Assembly: GCA_905233475.1 (NCBI GenBank)
Contig: CAJOEN010000021.1
Span: 1-48,441 of the forward strand
Source of the DNA: an uncultured Bacteroidales bacterium
GTDB taxonomy: Bacteria; Bacteroidota; Bacteroidia; Bacteroidales; P3
Length of the DNA stretch: 48,441 nt
Direction of reading: 5' to 3'
This document shows, piece by piece, positions 35,320-44,005 of the stretch (its first letter is position 1; every line of letters starts with the position of its first letter). The notes beneath the pieces are model-generated. The model was not told the origin of the DNA, searched no databases, and worked only from the letters and a program-made list of their open reading frames with translations. The position numbers and the translations under genes are program-made.

Positions 35320-36150
35320 ATGGAATACGTTGAAATCAAACTTACATTGGCTCCTGTACAGCCTTTCGCGGATATAATTATGGCCGAACTTTCAGAAAAA
35401 GGATTCGAAAGTTTTATGGAAACCAACGACGGACTACTCGCCTATATACCGTTGCAACAATACAATACCGAAAATCTGAAACAGGTGTTGTCTTCGGTTG
35501 TTGGATGCGAAATCAAGTGCGAGGAAAAAACTCTCCCCGACCAAGATTGGAATGCCACTTGGGAGAAATCGCACCAGCCTGTGATGGTGGAGGACTACTG
35601 CTGGATTTACGCCCCGTTTCACAACAGCAACCCCAGTGCCAAATACAACATACTTATAGAACCAAAAATGTCGTTTGGAACGGCACACCACCCCACTACC
35701 TATATGATGATAGAACTGCTTAATAACGAAAATCTTACAGGAAAACGGGTTCTTGATATGGGTTGCGGCACGGGAGTGCTGTCGATTTTTGCCGAAAAAA
35801 AAGGGGCATCCTTTGTAGAAGCCATCGACAATGACGAATGGGCGTACAAAAACGCCTTGGAAAATGTGGAAAATAATACTTGCCATAACATAAAAATCCT
35901 TTTGGGCGATGCCGCACTGCTCACATCCGACAAACGTTTCGATATGGTTGTGGCCAACATCAACCGAAATATACTATTGCGCGACATGCAAACCTATATA
36001 TCGGTTTTAGCCGAAGGCGGCACAATGCTTATGAGCGGCTTTTACGAACACGACATCCCTGTTATCCGAACCAAAGCCGAGGAGCTTGGCCTGCACTACG
36101 ACCACCACATAACACGCATGGACTGGGCGGCGGTAAAGTTTATAAAGTAA
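35320..36150 (+). CDS. prmA: Ribosomal protein L11 methyltransferase
   Basis: The 276-residue cytosolic enzyme methylates lysines of ribosomal protein L11. The small N-terminal recognition domain (1-95) is followed by TAHHPTTYMMIELL and a class I SAM fold: VLDMGCGTGVLSIFAEKKGA (motif I), EAIDNDEWA and VVANINRNILLRDM (motif IV). The close VEDYCWIYAPFH stretch is usual in the family. Length is normal for the Bacteroidota form. It lies 75 bases after guaB on the same strand; the leader holds no obvious promoter, so read-through is likely. Confidence 0.93.
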   Translation: MEYVEIKLTLAPVQPFADIIMAELSEKGFESFMETNDGLLAYIPLQQYNTENLKQVLSSVVGCEIKCEEKTLPDQDWNATWEKSHQPVMVEDYCWIYAPFHNSNPSAKYNILIEPKMSFGTAHHPTTYMMIELLNNENLTGKRVLDMGCGTGVLSIFAEKKGASFVEAIDNDEWAYKNALENVENNTCHNIKILLGDAALLTSDKRFDMVVANINRNILLRDMQTYISVLAEGGTMLMSGFYEHDIPVIRTKAEELGLHYDHHITRMDWAAVKFIK

Positions 36151-36242
36151 ACTGCGACGTTTGCTTATGCTAAGTATCTTTAGTTGTTACAGTTTGGCGA
36201 ACCAACTTACAATAAACGCCTAATACGGAACAATAATATTTT

Positions 36243-37799
36243 TTAAGAAATCGGCACTTTGCGGTCAATGCCGAAAGTCATGGGCGACACTTTGAGTATC
36301 GGTGCCACCTGACAACGTTTGTACTCGTTGTTTTTCACCAATTTTAGCACGCGACGCACGGTGTCGGGGTCGTGGTCTTCGGCGCAGATTTGTTCGAAAT
36401 CCATCTCGCATTCAAGGTGCATGGAAAGAATGGCATCAAGTTCGTCGTAGTCGGGAAGCGAATCGCTGTCTTTCTGGCCGGGACGCAGTTCCGCCGACGG
36501 TGCCTTGTCAATGGTATTTTGCGGGATAATTTCGCCATCGCGGTTTATATAATTGGATAGCTCGTAAACTTCGTTTTTGTAAAGATCGGCTATAACGGCA
36601 AGGGCTCCACACATATCGCCATATAGGGTTCCGTAACCAACGGCGGCCTCGCTTTTGTTTGAGGTGTTGAGCAGCACAGCTCCCGTTTTGTTAGAAATAG
36701 CCATAAGTATTGTTCCGCGAATGCGTGCCTGCATGTTTTCTTCGGTAACGTCTTCGGCCAGTCCTGCAAACACAGGTTTCATCGCCGTTTTGAGCGAATG
36801 AAACACGTCGCTTATAGGCACAATGTCGTATGTAATGCCGAGATTTTTGGCCAAAGCCACCGCGTCGGTAATGGAGTGGTCGCTGGAGTATTCGGAGGGC
36901 ATAAGCACGCCATGAACGTTTTCGCTACCCAAAGCCTGTGTAGCCAAAGCCGCCACAAGTGCCGAATCGATACCTCCCGAAAGTCCGAGTACAGCTTTTT
37001 TGAAACCGTTCTTGGCAAAATAATCGCGTATGCCGGTTATCAGAGCCTTGTGTACAAGCTCCACTACTTCGGGTTTCTCGTCGTTTATATTTTGTATAAT
37101 CTGCAAATCTACGCCTGCATTATCTTCTTCAAAATAAGGCAGTTGTACCAAAACATTTCCTGCGGCGTTGATAGCCATAGAACCTCCTGCAAACAGGTAA
37201 CTGCCCTCGCCTCCAATGCGGTTCACATAAACAAGCGATGTGTTCATGGTCTCCACAATTTTCTGCATTTTGTAACGTGTGCGGTAAGGTTTGTTGTAAT
37301 CAAACACGTTGCAACCGCAACACACCACAATATCAATATCTTCGGTATGGGATTTCGAAAGTTCCTTAATATCCTCGTAAAATCCGATTGCGATTTTTTG
37401 ATTCTGATACTGAACAACTTGCACACCCTCGCCACGCACATAGTATTTCTGTTCGTCAAGATTGAGATATTTTTTAGTAACAACGGCACGTATGGCACGG
37501 TTCTGCACAAAAATAAGGGCGTTGCACAAACCGCGGTCCTGCATATGCAAGGGCATGCCAATAATGAAAGCACGATGTTCGGAAATATCCACACATGCCT
37601 GCAAAGCGACCTGCGCCTCTTTTTGCAAGTCATTGTAAACCACCGAACTATATAGCGGATAACCGCACAAGGTGTTGGCCGGAAAAACAGATAGTAGCGA
37701 CTCCCTGCTCTGCGGAGTTTCCAAAGCCTGTTTTACTTTTTCGAGATTGCCGGCAATATCACCGGTCTTGAGATTAAGTTGTACTATGTTGATTTTCAT
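36243..37799 (-). CDS. nadE: NAD+ synthetase with degenerate glutaminase domain
   Basis: A 518-residue protein with an N-terminal nitrilase-type domain and a C-terminal NAD synthetase domain (from ~262, LGLSGGIDSALVAALA, and TSNKSEAAVGYGT, DMCGALAVIADLYK). The synthetase motifs are intact. In the first domain the usual catalytic Glu of the FPE motif is Ala41 (FPANTLCGYPL) and the Cys of the CED motif is Tyr141 (IGFYEDIK); only a Lys (109/110) is kept. So it should not release ammonia from glutamine itself and probably uses free NH3 or a partner. The Bacteroidales family may share this state. A -7 box is just upstream. Confidence 0.93.
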   Translation of the reverse strand: MKINIVQLNLKTGDIAGNLEKVKQALETPQSRESLLSVFPANTLCGYPLYSSVVYNDLQKEAQVALQACVDISEHRAFIIGMPLHMQDRGLCNALIFVQNRAIRAVVTKKYLNLDEQKYYVRGEGVQVVQYQNQKIAIGFYEDIKELSKSHTEDIDIVVCCGCNVFDYNKPYRTRYKMQKIVETMNTSLVYVNRIGGEGSYLFAGGSMAINAAGNVLVQLPYFEEDNAGVDLQIIQNINDEKPEVVELVHKALITGIRDYFAKNGFKKAVLGLSGGIDSALVAALATQALGSENVHGVLMPSEYSSDHSITDAVALAKNLGITYDIVPISDVFHSLKTAMKPVFAGLAEDVTEENMQARIRGTILMAISNKTGAVLLNTSNKSEAAVGYGTLYGDMCGALAVIADLYKNEVYELSNYINRDGEIIPQNTIDKAPSAELRPGQKDSDSLPDYDELDAILSMHLECEMDFEQICAEDHDPDTVRRVLKLVKNNEYKRCQVAPILKVSPMTFGIDRKVPIS

Positions 37800-37834
37800 T
37801 GTTGTGCATTTATTAGTTCATTCCTGAATTTTCG

Positions 37835-37843
37835 GCAAAGATA
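37835..37843 (-). promoter_or_regulatory. -7 box of nadE
   Basis: Minus-strand TATCTTTGC is a full match to TAnnTTTGC, 36 bases before the nadE ATG. Confidence 0.55.
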
Positions 37844-37936
37844 CAAAAAAGTTTTGAGAAACGGGGATACAGAGTACCAAATAAAGGTATCTATCGGCAA
37901 GCTTTCAGATAATGCACAAATACACAACGAATTGCG

Positions 37937-38881
37937 TTAAACATCACCCCCGCCACATACAATTTCCATAACGGCATTGCACACTTGTCCGGGAGTATCG
38001 CAATACAAAGGTTTTTCTATGTCGGGAAACCCCTTGGCAAAGCCCACACACATCATACTCCAATACTCTTTCAGCTTATTGGCCTTGGATTTTTCGGGTA
38101 TCCGGAGCATGGCTATCTCATCAAAGAGATTTTGCAAAAAGCTAATAATCAAATTGTTGTCGTTTCTAACGGAATCTATATTTATTTTCATTGGCAACAA
38201 GGGGTCGGCAATTGCTCCACGACCTATCATAAAACCATGTATATCAGGAAATTGATGTTTGATTTCTGAAAAATCATCGGACGCGGTTATCTCTCCGTTA
38301 AATATCACTTTATGATTAAGTAGCGGCAACACTTCGCACAAACGTCCGATGTGCAAATCGCCTTGATACAACTCGATACCTACACGTGGATGTATGATAA
38401 CATTGGCCAGCGGAAAACTATTCAGCACGGGAATAAGATCGAAAATCTCGTTGTCGGAACGGTATCCAAGACGTACCTTGACCGAAACGCGGATTTTGGT
38501 CTTTGACATAAGGGCATCTAAAACCTCCGCCACTTTATCGGGATAAGGTAACAGGCCACTGCCACGCAATTTGCGGGCTACACGCGGCATGGGACAACCG
38601 AGGTTCCAGTTTACCTCGGTGTAGCCTATATCGTACAAACGGTTGGCCAAATCCACAAACTCCTGAATTTCAGAACCTAATACCTGTGGTATCACAGGCA
38701 TAGAGCCGATATTGTTTTCGGGAAGCACGTCGGCAATTTTTTTGTCGGCCAAAGTTAGATTGCCGTGAGTGAGCGATATAAAAGGACTTACAGCGTAGTC
38801 GAACACATCGCCGAAAGTGCGGTGGAAAGCCTTGCGGAAAGGCAGTCCCGTAAGTCCCTGCATGGGGGCGAGGACGAGCAT
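37937..38881 (-). CDS. tRNA-dihydrouridine synthase
   Basis: The 314-residue FMN-dependent enzyme reduces uridines in tRNA to dihydrouridine. The barrel start is LVLAPMQGLTGLPFRKAF. The catalytic Cys lies in VNWNLGCPMPRVARKLRGSGLL. The phosphate-binding and later strands are VSVKVRLGY, VIIHPRVG, VIFNGEI and GFMIGRGAIADP. It is closest to the short DusB/DusC-like forms of Bacteroidota. It starts 2 bases after the stop of the YD-like gene, so it is the last gene of a three-gene unit headed by the GH2 protein. Confidence 0.93.
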   Translation of the reverse strand: MLVLAPMQGLTGLPFRKAFHRTFGDVFDYAVSPFISLTHGNLTLADKKIADVLPENNIGSMPVIPQVLGSEIQEFVDLANRLYDIGYTEVNWNLGCPMPRVARKLRGSGLLPYPDKVAEVLDALMSKTKIRVSVKVRLGYRSDNEIFDLIPVLNSFPLANVIIHPRVGIELYQGDLHIGRLCEVLPLLNHKVIFNGEITASDDFSEIKHQFPDIHGFMIGRGAIADPLLPMKINIDSVRNDNNLIISFLQNLFDEIAMLRIPEKSKANKLKEYWSMMCVGFAKGFPDIEKPLYCDTPGQVCNAVMEIVCGGGDV

Positions 38882-38883
38882 TG

Positions 38884-39582
38884 TCAGCTACGGTATTGCA
38901 ATGAGCGTATGATGGTGCGTATAGGCACCTCGTCCATAAGCTCGGTTTTCGAAGTCCAGTTGCCACGCTCGTCGTAGTCGGCATACTGAAACTGTGTAGT
39001 CATCAGGATATTACCTTCAGTGTCGTAGTCAGTGCTTTCAACAACTTCGTTGTGTTCGTCGTAGGTGTAAACGGTACGTTCTTCCGAAGTGAACTCCGAC
39101 TTTTCTATATTCCTCTCTTCCACTTTGTTACCACGAGCGTCATAGCTAAAAAGACGGCGGGCATGCACTCCGTTGGTGTAGATTGTTGCCATCTCCGACA
39201 ACTGTTTTTTTTCGTCGTAGAAAAGAGATGTCTTGACAATTTCGATACCGTTACGTGTTGTAATTTCACGCACTGGCAACTGATTTTCATCATATTCCAC
39301 CAGAGTTCGGTCAGAGTTTCCGTTAGGATTATACCACACTTCCTCAGTTTTCAGGCCATTTTCGTAGATATACTCTGTGGTCATGGTGTCTTGGGACTGT
39401 GGCATGGTTATAGTTTGCCGAACTATGTTTCCATCTGTATCGATGTCAAAACCAGCAATCAGCGAGGGTTCGTCCTCGCGCTCGAACTTGGTTTCCTCTT
39501 CATCCGAAAATATATTATACGTGGTTTCGGTGAGGTGTTCTACATCACCGAGTATATTCATCTTTTGCAGGTCGTTTTTCAT
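38884..39582 (-). CDS. Hypothetical protein with RHS/YD-like repeats
   Basis: A 232-residue soluble, acidic protein without signal peptide or membrane helix. From about residue 65 it is a ladder of beta hairpins with the rhythm Y-x-Y-D-x-x-G/N-x: TEYIYENGLKTEEVWYN, LVEYDENQLPVREITTRNG, SLFYDEKKQLSEM, FSYDARGNKVEERN, YTYDEHNEVVEST and FQYADYDERGNWTSK. This is the pattern of RHS/YD repeats or the small MORN-like antitoxin/immunity proteins of Bacteroidota. The role is not known. It starts 14 bases after the GH2 gene stop and ends 2 bases before the Dus gene. Confidence 0.75.
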   Translation of the reverse strand: MKNDLQKMNILGDVEHLTETTYNIFSDEEETKFEREDEPSLIAGFDIDTDGNIVRQTITMPQSQDTMTTEYIYENGLKTEEVWYNPNGNSDRTLVEYDENQLPVREITTRNGIEIVKTSLFYDEKKQLSEMATIYTNGVHARRLFSYDARGNKVEERNIEKSEFTSEERTVYTYDEHNEVVESTDYDTEGNILMTTQFQYADYDERGNWTSKTELMDEVPIRTIIRSLQYRS

Positions 39583-39596
39583 TGTCTTTCAGCGAA

Positions 39597-42500
39597 TTAT
39601 TTCACAGTTTCGTTTATCACAATCTCATCCACAAACATCCACGGACGCAGTCCTTTGGCCTCGTGCCACGAAGGAATTTTGCCAATGGACTTGGCCGCAA
39701 CTTTGATGTATTTCACTTGGTTGATATTTACCAAGGAACGGAATGTAATTACTTGGTTGTAAGCATTTTCCTTTTCGGAAGGGATAAATTTGACATCGGC
39801 TTTGATTTCGGGTGAATAGTTCTTGCCGTCGGGCGAAACGTACACCGAGAACGATTTGGGTGCAAATGCCCACGATTCCGGCGCATGCATAAATGTCGCT
39901 TCAACGCTTTGTATGTCAATAGGTTTCACCAAAGCAAGCACTGCCTCGAAATTGCTTCCCGAAAAACCTATCCAGTCGTCCGAAAGGTTTGAGGTACTTC
40001 CATAAACTCCATCAAACAAAGCCGTTTCGAGGTTCTTGTTGTAAGGAGTGTTGGGTTGGTTGGTGTATTCTATGGACGACACGTAGTTGTAGTTGAACAC
40101 TTTTTTGCAGGTGAACGATGGTGAATAATCCTTGGCAAATGCCTTGGCTTTCACCACGGTAGTGTTTTCGATGACGAAAGGCTTTTTGTAAAGCGTTGAT
40201 TTTTCGTTAGGTTCGGTACCATCGAGGGTATAACGGATTTCCACGTCCTTACTCTCGGAAGCGAGAGTTATTGTCATAGGCGAGTCAAAATTATCGAGGT
40301 CTTTGCTGATGGTTGGCATTGGCAGAACCTTGGTCTCCACCTTGGGCATGGCCACCATGCGTATTCCCGATGGCGACTCGTCCTCAATTTCGAAAGCCCT
40401 CATACGCACAACAAAACTGTACTTTTTGTCATTTACAAGATACTGACTTTCAAGGCCGTTACCCGAGCCTACGCCAGCATGACGGTAGTCGATATTTACT
40501 TCGGTAAAAGAATTCTCTTTCAACGAGTTGTACGACTGTGCATGAGCCATTTGGTAGTCGGTGTATTTCTGCACACTGAAATCAAACAGGGTGTCGAGCA
40601 TATCTACAAAAAGAGATTCGTTATCGCTTTCGAGAGCCACCCAACGGGTTTCGGTACGGTTTCCGCTGGCCTGCGGACACTGGTATTTTGGCGACATAGC
40701 TGATATATTGGAGCTATACACTCCTATCCTGCTACCCAAATGTCTGTCGCTGTACGACTCTTTCTCGCGACCAAACCACTCTACTTTTTTGATGTCGCCG
40801 TTTACAGCAAAGTTCATTCCCACACGGGGCATGGTTTTCACCACATCCGACACAAGTATCTGGTTATTTATAATAACGTCGCCTGTGCAATATATCAAGT
40901 AAGTCTGGACCACATCAAAGAGTTCCTCGCCAGAGCCGTTTTCAATTCCGTAAAGAGCGTCTATTGTAACGCGGTTTGTGTCGTCCTGACGGCAATTTAC
41001 GCCTTTAACCACCGTGGAAAGACGGTCTAATCCAGCACTGAGCCAAGCTTTGTAGGCGTTTTCGTCGGCACGGTCGTTTACGGTAGGTGTACGCCAAAAA
41101 TGTAGCTTGGGTGTCGAGACAAGTATCTCCTTATCATTGATTTTCAGCGAAGTAATTGCAGCTTTATCGGCGTCGAAAAGAACTTCCATATTCTCGTTGA
41201 ATATTTGCAAAAGACCTTTAACCCCGTCCATTTCCACAAGCGGGGCAGATGTTTTGGTTGTCTTTTTCTGATTTTTAGAGTTCTTCGTTTTTTTCGCTTT
41301 AGACTGTTCGGGAACAACGGTGTCGCTTAGATTTTTAAGATACAGACGTTTACGCTCGTAGAAAGAGAGCGGGGTACGCTCCATCTGCTTCATATCTATT
41401 GGTATTTCACTGAAACCCAGTTCGGTACCTTTGTTAATATAAGGTTTGTTCTCGCGTTGTTTTACAATGAAACGAATAAAGAATTCCTCGCCAGCGTATC
41501 CTGTTATCTTAGGCAATATAAGTTTGAAATTCTTGGTTTCTCCGGGTTTGAGACTCATGTTCACATCGCCAGAAACGACAAGAGGCTTGAGGTTTGAAAA
41601 AATAGTGTAATTTACCGTAAAGTCTTTAAGTTCAAAGTAGTCTGCGGTATTGGTGGCACTAAATTCGCCTCCGTCCATACTCACAAGTTTCACCTTGATG
41701 GGACAATAAAGTTCCCTCAGTTCGGCAAGAGCGGGGGTTGTTTTGCCGTCGGGCGAAACAAGGCCTTCCAAAGACACGTTTTTACCTGTGTTTTGGTCGA
41801 AAACTGCGGTAGCGTTCCAATAGGCCGCAAATCCGCCAATAACCTCGCGATGGCGCATAGCCTGCTCCCACAGCCGATCAAGGCCGCCAAACGAGTTGCC
41901 CTGTGTGGAACCGTACTCCATAAGCAACAAAGGACGCGACTGTTTTTTGGACACAAACTGTTTCAGAAATTCGGCATTGCAACCGCGTTTGGCAATAATG
42001 TCCGTGTTTTCGGCAAAATCGGCTCCGGAATAAATCACCGGACGCACTTTGTCCTTGTTTTTCAGGAAACGATAGGCGTTTTCCATGCACACGCCGTTGT
42101 CCGTGCCGTTGCCCAGCGACCAAGCAATGATAGAGGGGTGATTTTTGTCGCGTTCGTACATATTGCGCACACGTGCTACAAAAGCGGCGGAATAGTCAAG
42201 GTCGGTAGCAATACTTTTGTTGAGCGATGAGTACGGTTGCAAATTGGCTTCCGAAACCACATATATTCCATACTCGTCGCAAAGTTCATAAAATTCAGCA
42301 GATTGCGGGGTGTTAAAGGTGGTGAGCACTGCGTTTATATTGTTGGAACGCATCATTTTAAAGTCGTTTTGCAGTGCTTTGTAAGATTTTCCGCAGTCTG
42401 TCCAAACCACACCGCGCAGTTTTATGGAGTTGCCGTTGAGGTATAGTTTGCCGTCTTTCAACTCCAAATGTCTGAAACCGAAACGAGTGCCGGTAGTTTC

Positions 42501-43499
42501 TATCACTTGCAATTTTTTGTCGCGGACACGCAGAATAAGTGTATATAAATCAGGATTTTCAGACGACCACGGTTTTACATTCAGCACCTCACGGTCGAAA
42601 ACTATGTCGATGGCGTTCTTTTTGTCAAAAATCACCCACTGCCCGTATTTGGCCACCTCCTTGCCATCGGGGCCCCACAATACTGCCTCCACATAAAACT
42701 CGCCTTTTTTGGTTTTGTTTTCGATGGTGGCATTGATGGTAACATTGCCCGATTTTGATTTTGGACGGCAATCAGCTACAATTGAGTAATCAGATACATT
42801 TGCGGTAGCTTTGGAATACATATACACATCACCTGTAATTCCCAATTGGTTCTTGGGCGCCGACATCTCAAGCAAAGAACCTGTGGAAGTACTGAAAATC
42901 TGTACAATAATCGTATTGTCGGCATCGGTTTTTACAAAATTGGTAAGATTGAATTCTGATGGTGTGCGTGAGTCTTCGGCATAACCAACCATTTTGCCAT
43001 TCACCCACACGTAATAGGCAGAACCTGCCGCATCGAAATGTATGAAAACATCACGGTTTTTCCAATCTTTAGGAACATAAACCATTCTGTAATAGGTGCC
43101 TACAACGTTGTGCGTTTCGGGTATGGGCAGAGGTTTCTTGAGGGTGATGGCCTCAACGCCCGGATTATTAGCCGCCCAGACCTCGGGTATAGTTACAGTT
43201 TGCCACGACTGCACCGAAAAATGCTTTTTGTCGTTGAAATCCTTTTCGGTAGGACGCTCGTCGGCATTTTGTGTCAGCAGGAATTTCCAACTACCACCCA
43301 AATCCAAATAGTAGTCCGAACCGTAATAGGCAAGACGCTCCACATCACTGTCCTTGGCGTAAGGCAAAACGTTGGTACGTGGGTACACCTTTTTTTTCTC
43401 AAAAACGCCGATATCGTTCCATTCATCGGGAGTTTGGGCGTTGGTTTGCAATGCAAAAAGTGCCACAAAAATGGGCAATAAATATTTTTTCAATGACAT
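39597..43499 (-). CDS. Very large GH2 (beta-galactosidase-like) protein lacking the catalytic acid/base
   Basis: A 1300-residue secreted protein (signal MSLKKYLLPIFVALFALQTNAQ). The first ~330 residues are the GH2 sugar-binding and sandwich domains (GGSWKFLL, GTYYRMVYVPKDW, GYAEDSRTPSEFNLT). The TIM barrel (~345-620) keeps the nucleophile Glu528 (LLLMEYGSTQGNS), but the acid/base Glu of GNE is Gly465 (WSLGNGTDNG). The His/Mg residues of LacZ (RGVNRHEHHP, CSHYPNHP, DEANIETHG) read RGVVWTDCGK, TTFNTPQS and SEANLQPYSS. A Lys-rich linker is near 745-765. Late domains include a chitobiase-like module (~1110-1180) and a discoidin-like module at the end. It heads an operon. Confidence 0.88.
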   Translation of the reverse strand: MSLKKYLLPIFVALFALQTNAQTPDEWNDIGVFEKKKVYPRTNVLPYAKDSDVERLAYYGSDYYLDLGGSWKFLLTQNADERPTEKDFNDKKHFSVQSWQTVTIPEVWAANNPGVEAITLKKPLPIPETHNVVGTYYRMVYVPKDWKNRDVFIHFDAAGSAYYVWVNGKMVGYAEDSRTPSEFNLTNFVKTDADNTIIVQIFSTSTGSLLEMSAPKNQLGITGDVYMYSKATANVSDYSIVADCRPKSKSGNVTINATIENKTKKGEFYVEAVLWGPDGKEVAKYGQWVIFDKKNAIDIVFDREVLNVKPWSSENPDLYTLILRVRDKKLQVIETTGTRFGFRHLELKDGKLYLNGNSIKLRGVVWTDCGKSYKALQNDFKMMRSNNINAVLTTFNTPQSAEFYELCDEYGIYVVSEANLQPYSSLNKSIATDLDYSAAFVARVRNMYERDKNHPSIIAWSLGNGTDNGVCMENAYRFLKNKDKVRPVIYSGADFAENTDIIAKRGCNAEFLKQFVSKKQSRPLLLMEYGSTQGNSFGGLDRLWEQAMRHREVIGGFAAYWNATAVFDQNTGKNVSLEGLVSPDGKTTPALAELRELYCPIKVKLVSMDGGEFSATNTADYFELKDFTVNYTIFSNLKPLVVSGDVNMSLKPGETKNFKLILPKITGYAGEEFFIRFIVKQRENKPYINKGTELGFSEIPIDMKQMERTPLSFYERKRLYLKNLSDTVVPEQSKAKKTKNSKNQKKTTKTSAPLVEMDGVKGLLQIFNENMEVLFDADKAAITSLKINDKEILVSTPKLHFWRTPTVNDRADENAYKAWLSAGLDRLSTVVKGVNCRQDDTNRVTIDALYGIENGSGEELFDVVQTYLIYCTGDVIINNQILVSDVVKTMPRVGMNFAVNGDIKKVEWFGREKESYSDRHLGSRIGVYSSNISAMSPKYQCPQASGNRTETRWVALESDNESLFVDMLDTLFDFSVQKYTDYQMAHAQSYNSLKENSFTEVNIDYRHAGVGSGNGLESQYLVNDKKYSFVVRMRAFEIEDESPSGIRMVAMPKVETKVLPMPTISKDLDNFDSPMTITLASESKDVEIRYTLDGTEPNEKSTLYKKPFVIENTTVVKAKAFAKDYSPSFTCKKVFNYNYVSSIEYTNQPNTPYNKNLETALFDGVYGSTSNLSDDWIGFSGSNFEAVLALVKPIDIQSVEATFMHAPESWAFAPKSFSVYVSPDGKNYSPEIKADVKFIPSEKENAYNQVITFRSLVNINQVKYIKVAAKSIGKIPSWHEAKGLRPWMFVDEIVINETVK

Positions 43500-43573
43500 A
43501 TCTCACAAATTTCTTGATTTATAACAATGATTACCAGAGCATTAAACCATCAACGCTCCGACACTTGCAAAAT

Positions 43574-43582
43574 GTAAAGATA
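43574..43582 (-). promoter_or_regulatory. Weak -7 box before the GH2 operon
   Basis: Minus-strand TATCTTTAC differs by one base from TAnnTTTGC and lies 75 bases before the ATG at 43499. No other match is seen in the region. Confidence 0.3.
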
Positions 43583-43628
43583 CTATTTTTTGCCCGATTT
43601 CACAAATTTTTTTGAGAGAGAAAAAATA

Positions 43629-43769
43629 ATTGGTGTCCGATAAAAAACTTGAACACAATATGTAATTATATGATTTTTAGATGATTGAGACTGGATTCAA
43701 ACGTCAGGGGCTTACCATATATGAAGAGTCTTATTATCAGATACATACAGACTTTTATCGGACACCAAT
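43629..43769. repeat. Perfect 17-base inverted repeat pair
   Basis: ATTGGTGTCCGATAAAA at 43629-43645 is the exact reverse complement of TTTTATCGGACACCAAT at 43753-43769. The arms are separated by 107 bases. The right arm lies inside the 3' end of the small lipoprotein gene; the left arm lies after its stop. No transposase is present. Confidence 0.9.
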
Positions 43770-43951
43770 AGAACAAAATCTTCCCAATGCTCGTATTGTC
43801 GCAACGCCTCGCACACCACGGGCGCATAGTCGCTGTTGGGTTTAAAACTACAACCTGCAAGAAGCACAACAATAGTCATTGTCAAAAGACTACGCAACAA
43901 CACCTTGCGACGTTTACCGACATTTGGAATAGCTATCTTGATATTATTCAT
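43712..43951 (-). CDS. Small putative lipoprotein
   Basis: A 79-residue frame starts at 43951. It has a basic N-terminus and then a strong lipoprotein signal: LLTMTIVVLLAGC with Cys34 as the lipid site. The mature part is only about 45 residues (SFKPNSDYAPVVCEALRQY and so on) and ends with KTLHIW. The stop lies inside an inverted-repeat pair, so the C-terminus may have been altered. No homologue was recognised. It is about 240 bases upstream of the GH2 gene and 54 bases downstream of the caspase-like gene. Confidence 0.45.
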   Translation of the reverse strand: MNNIKIAIPNVGKRRKVLLRSLLTMTIVVLLAGCSFKPNSDYAPVVCEALRQYEHWEDFVLLVSDKSLYVSDNKTLHIW

Positions 43952-44005
43952 CTGTTCATCTATTTTTTTCTACTACAATAAGCGTTTCTAACATTTCAGA
44001 ACTAA

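Noticed and set aside
36798-37655. 285-codon plus-strand frame opposite nadE
   Set aside because: It has no recognisable motif, is His/Cys/Phe-rich and is explained as the antisense shadow of nadE.
43666-43872. 68-codon minus-strand frame next to the small lipoprotein
   Set aside because: It overlaps the lipoprotein frame and lacks a signal peptide or any motif.
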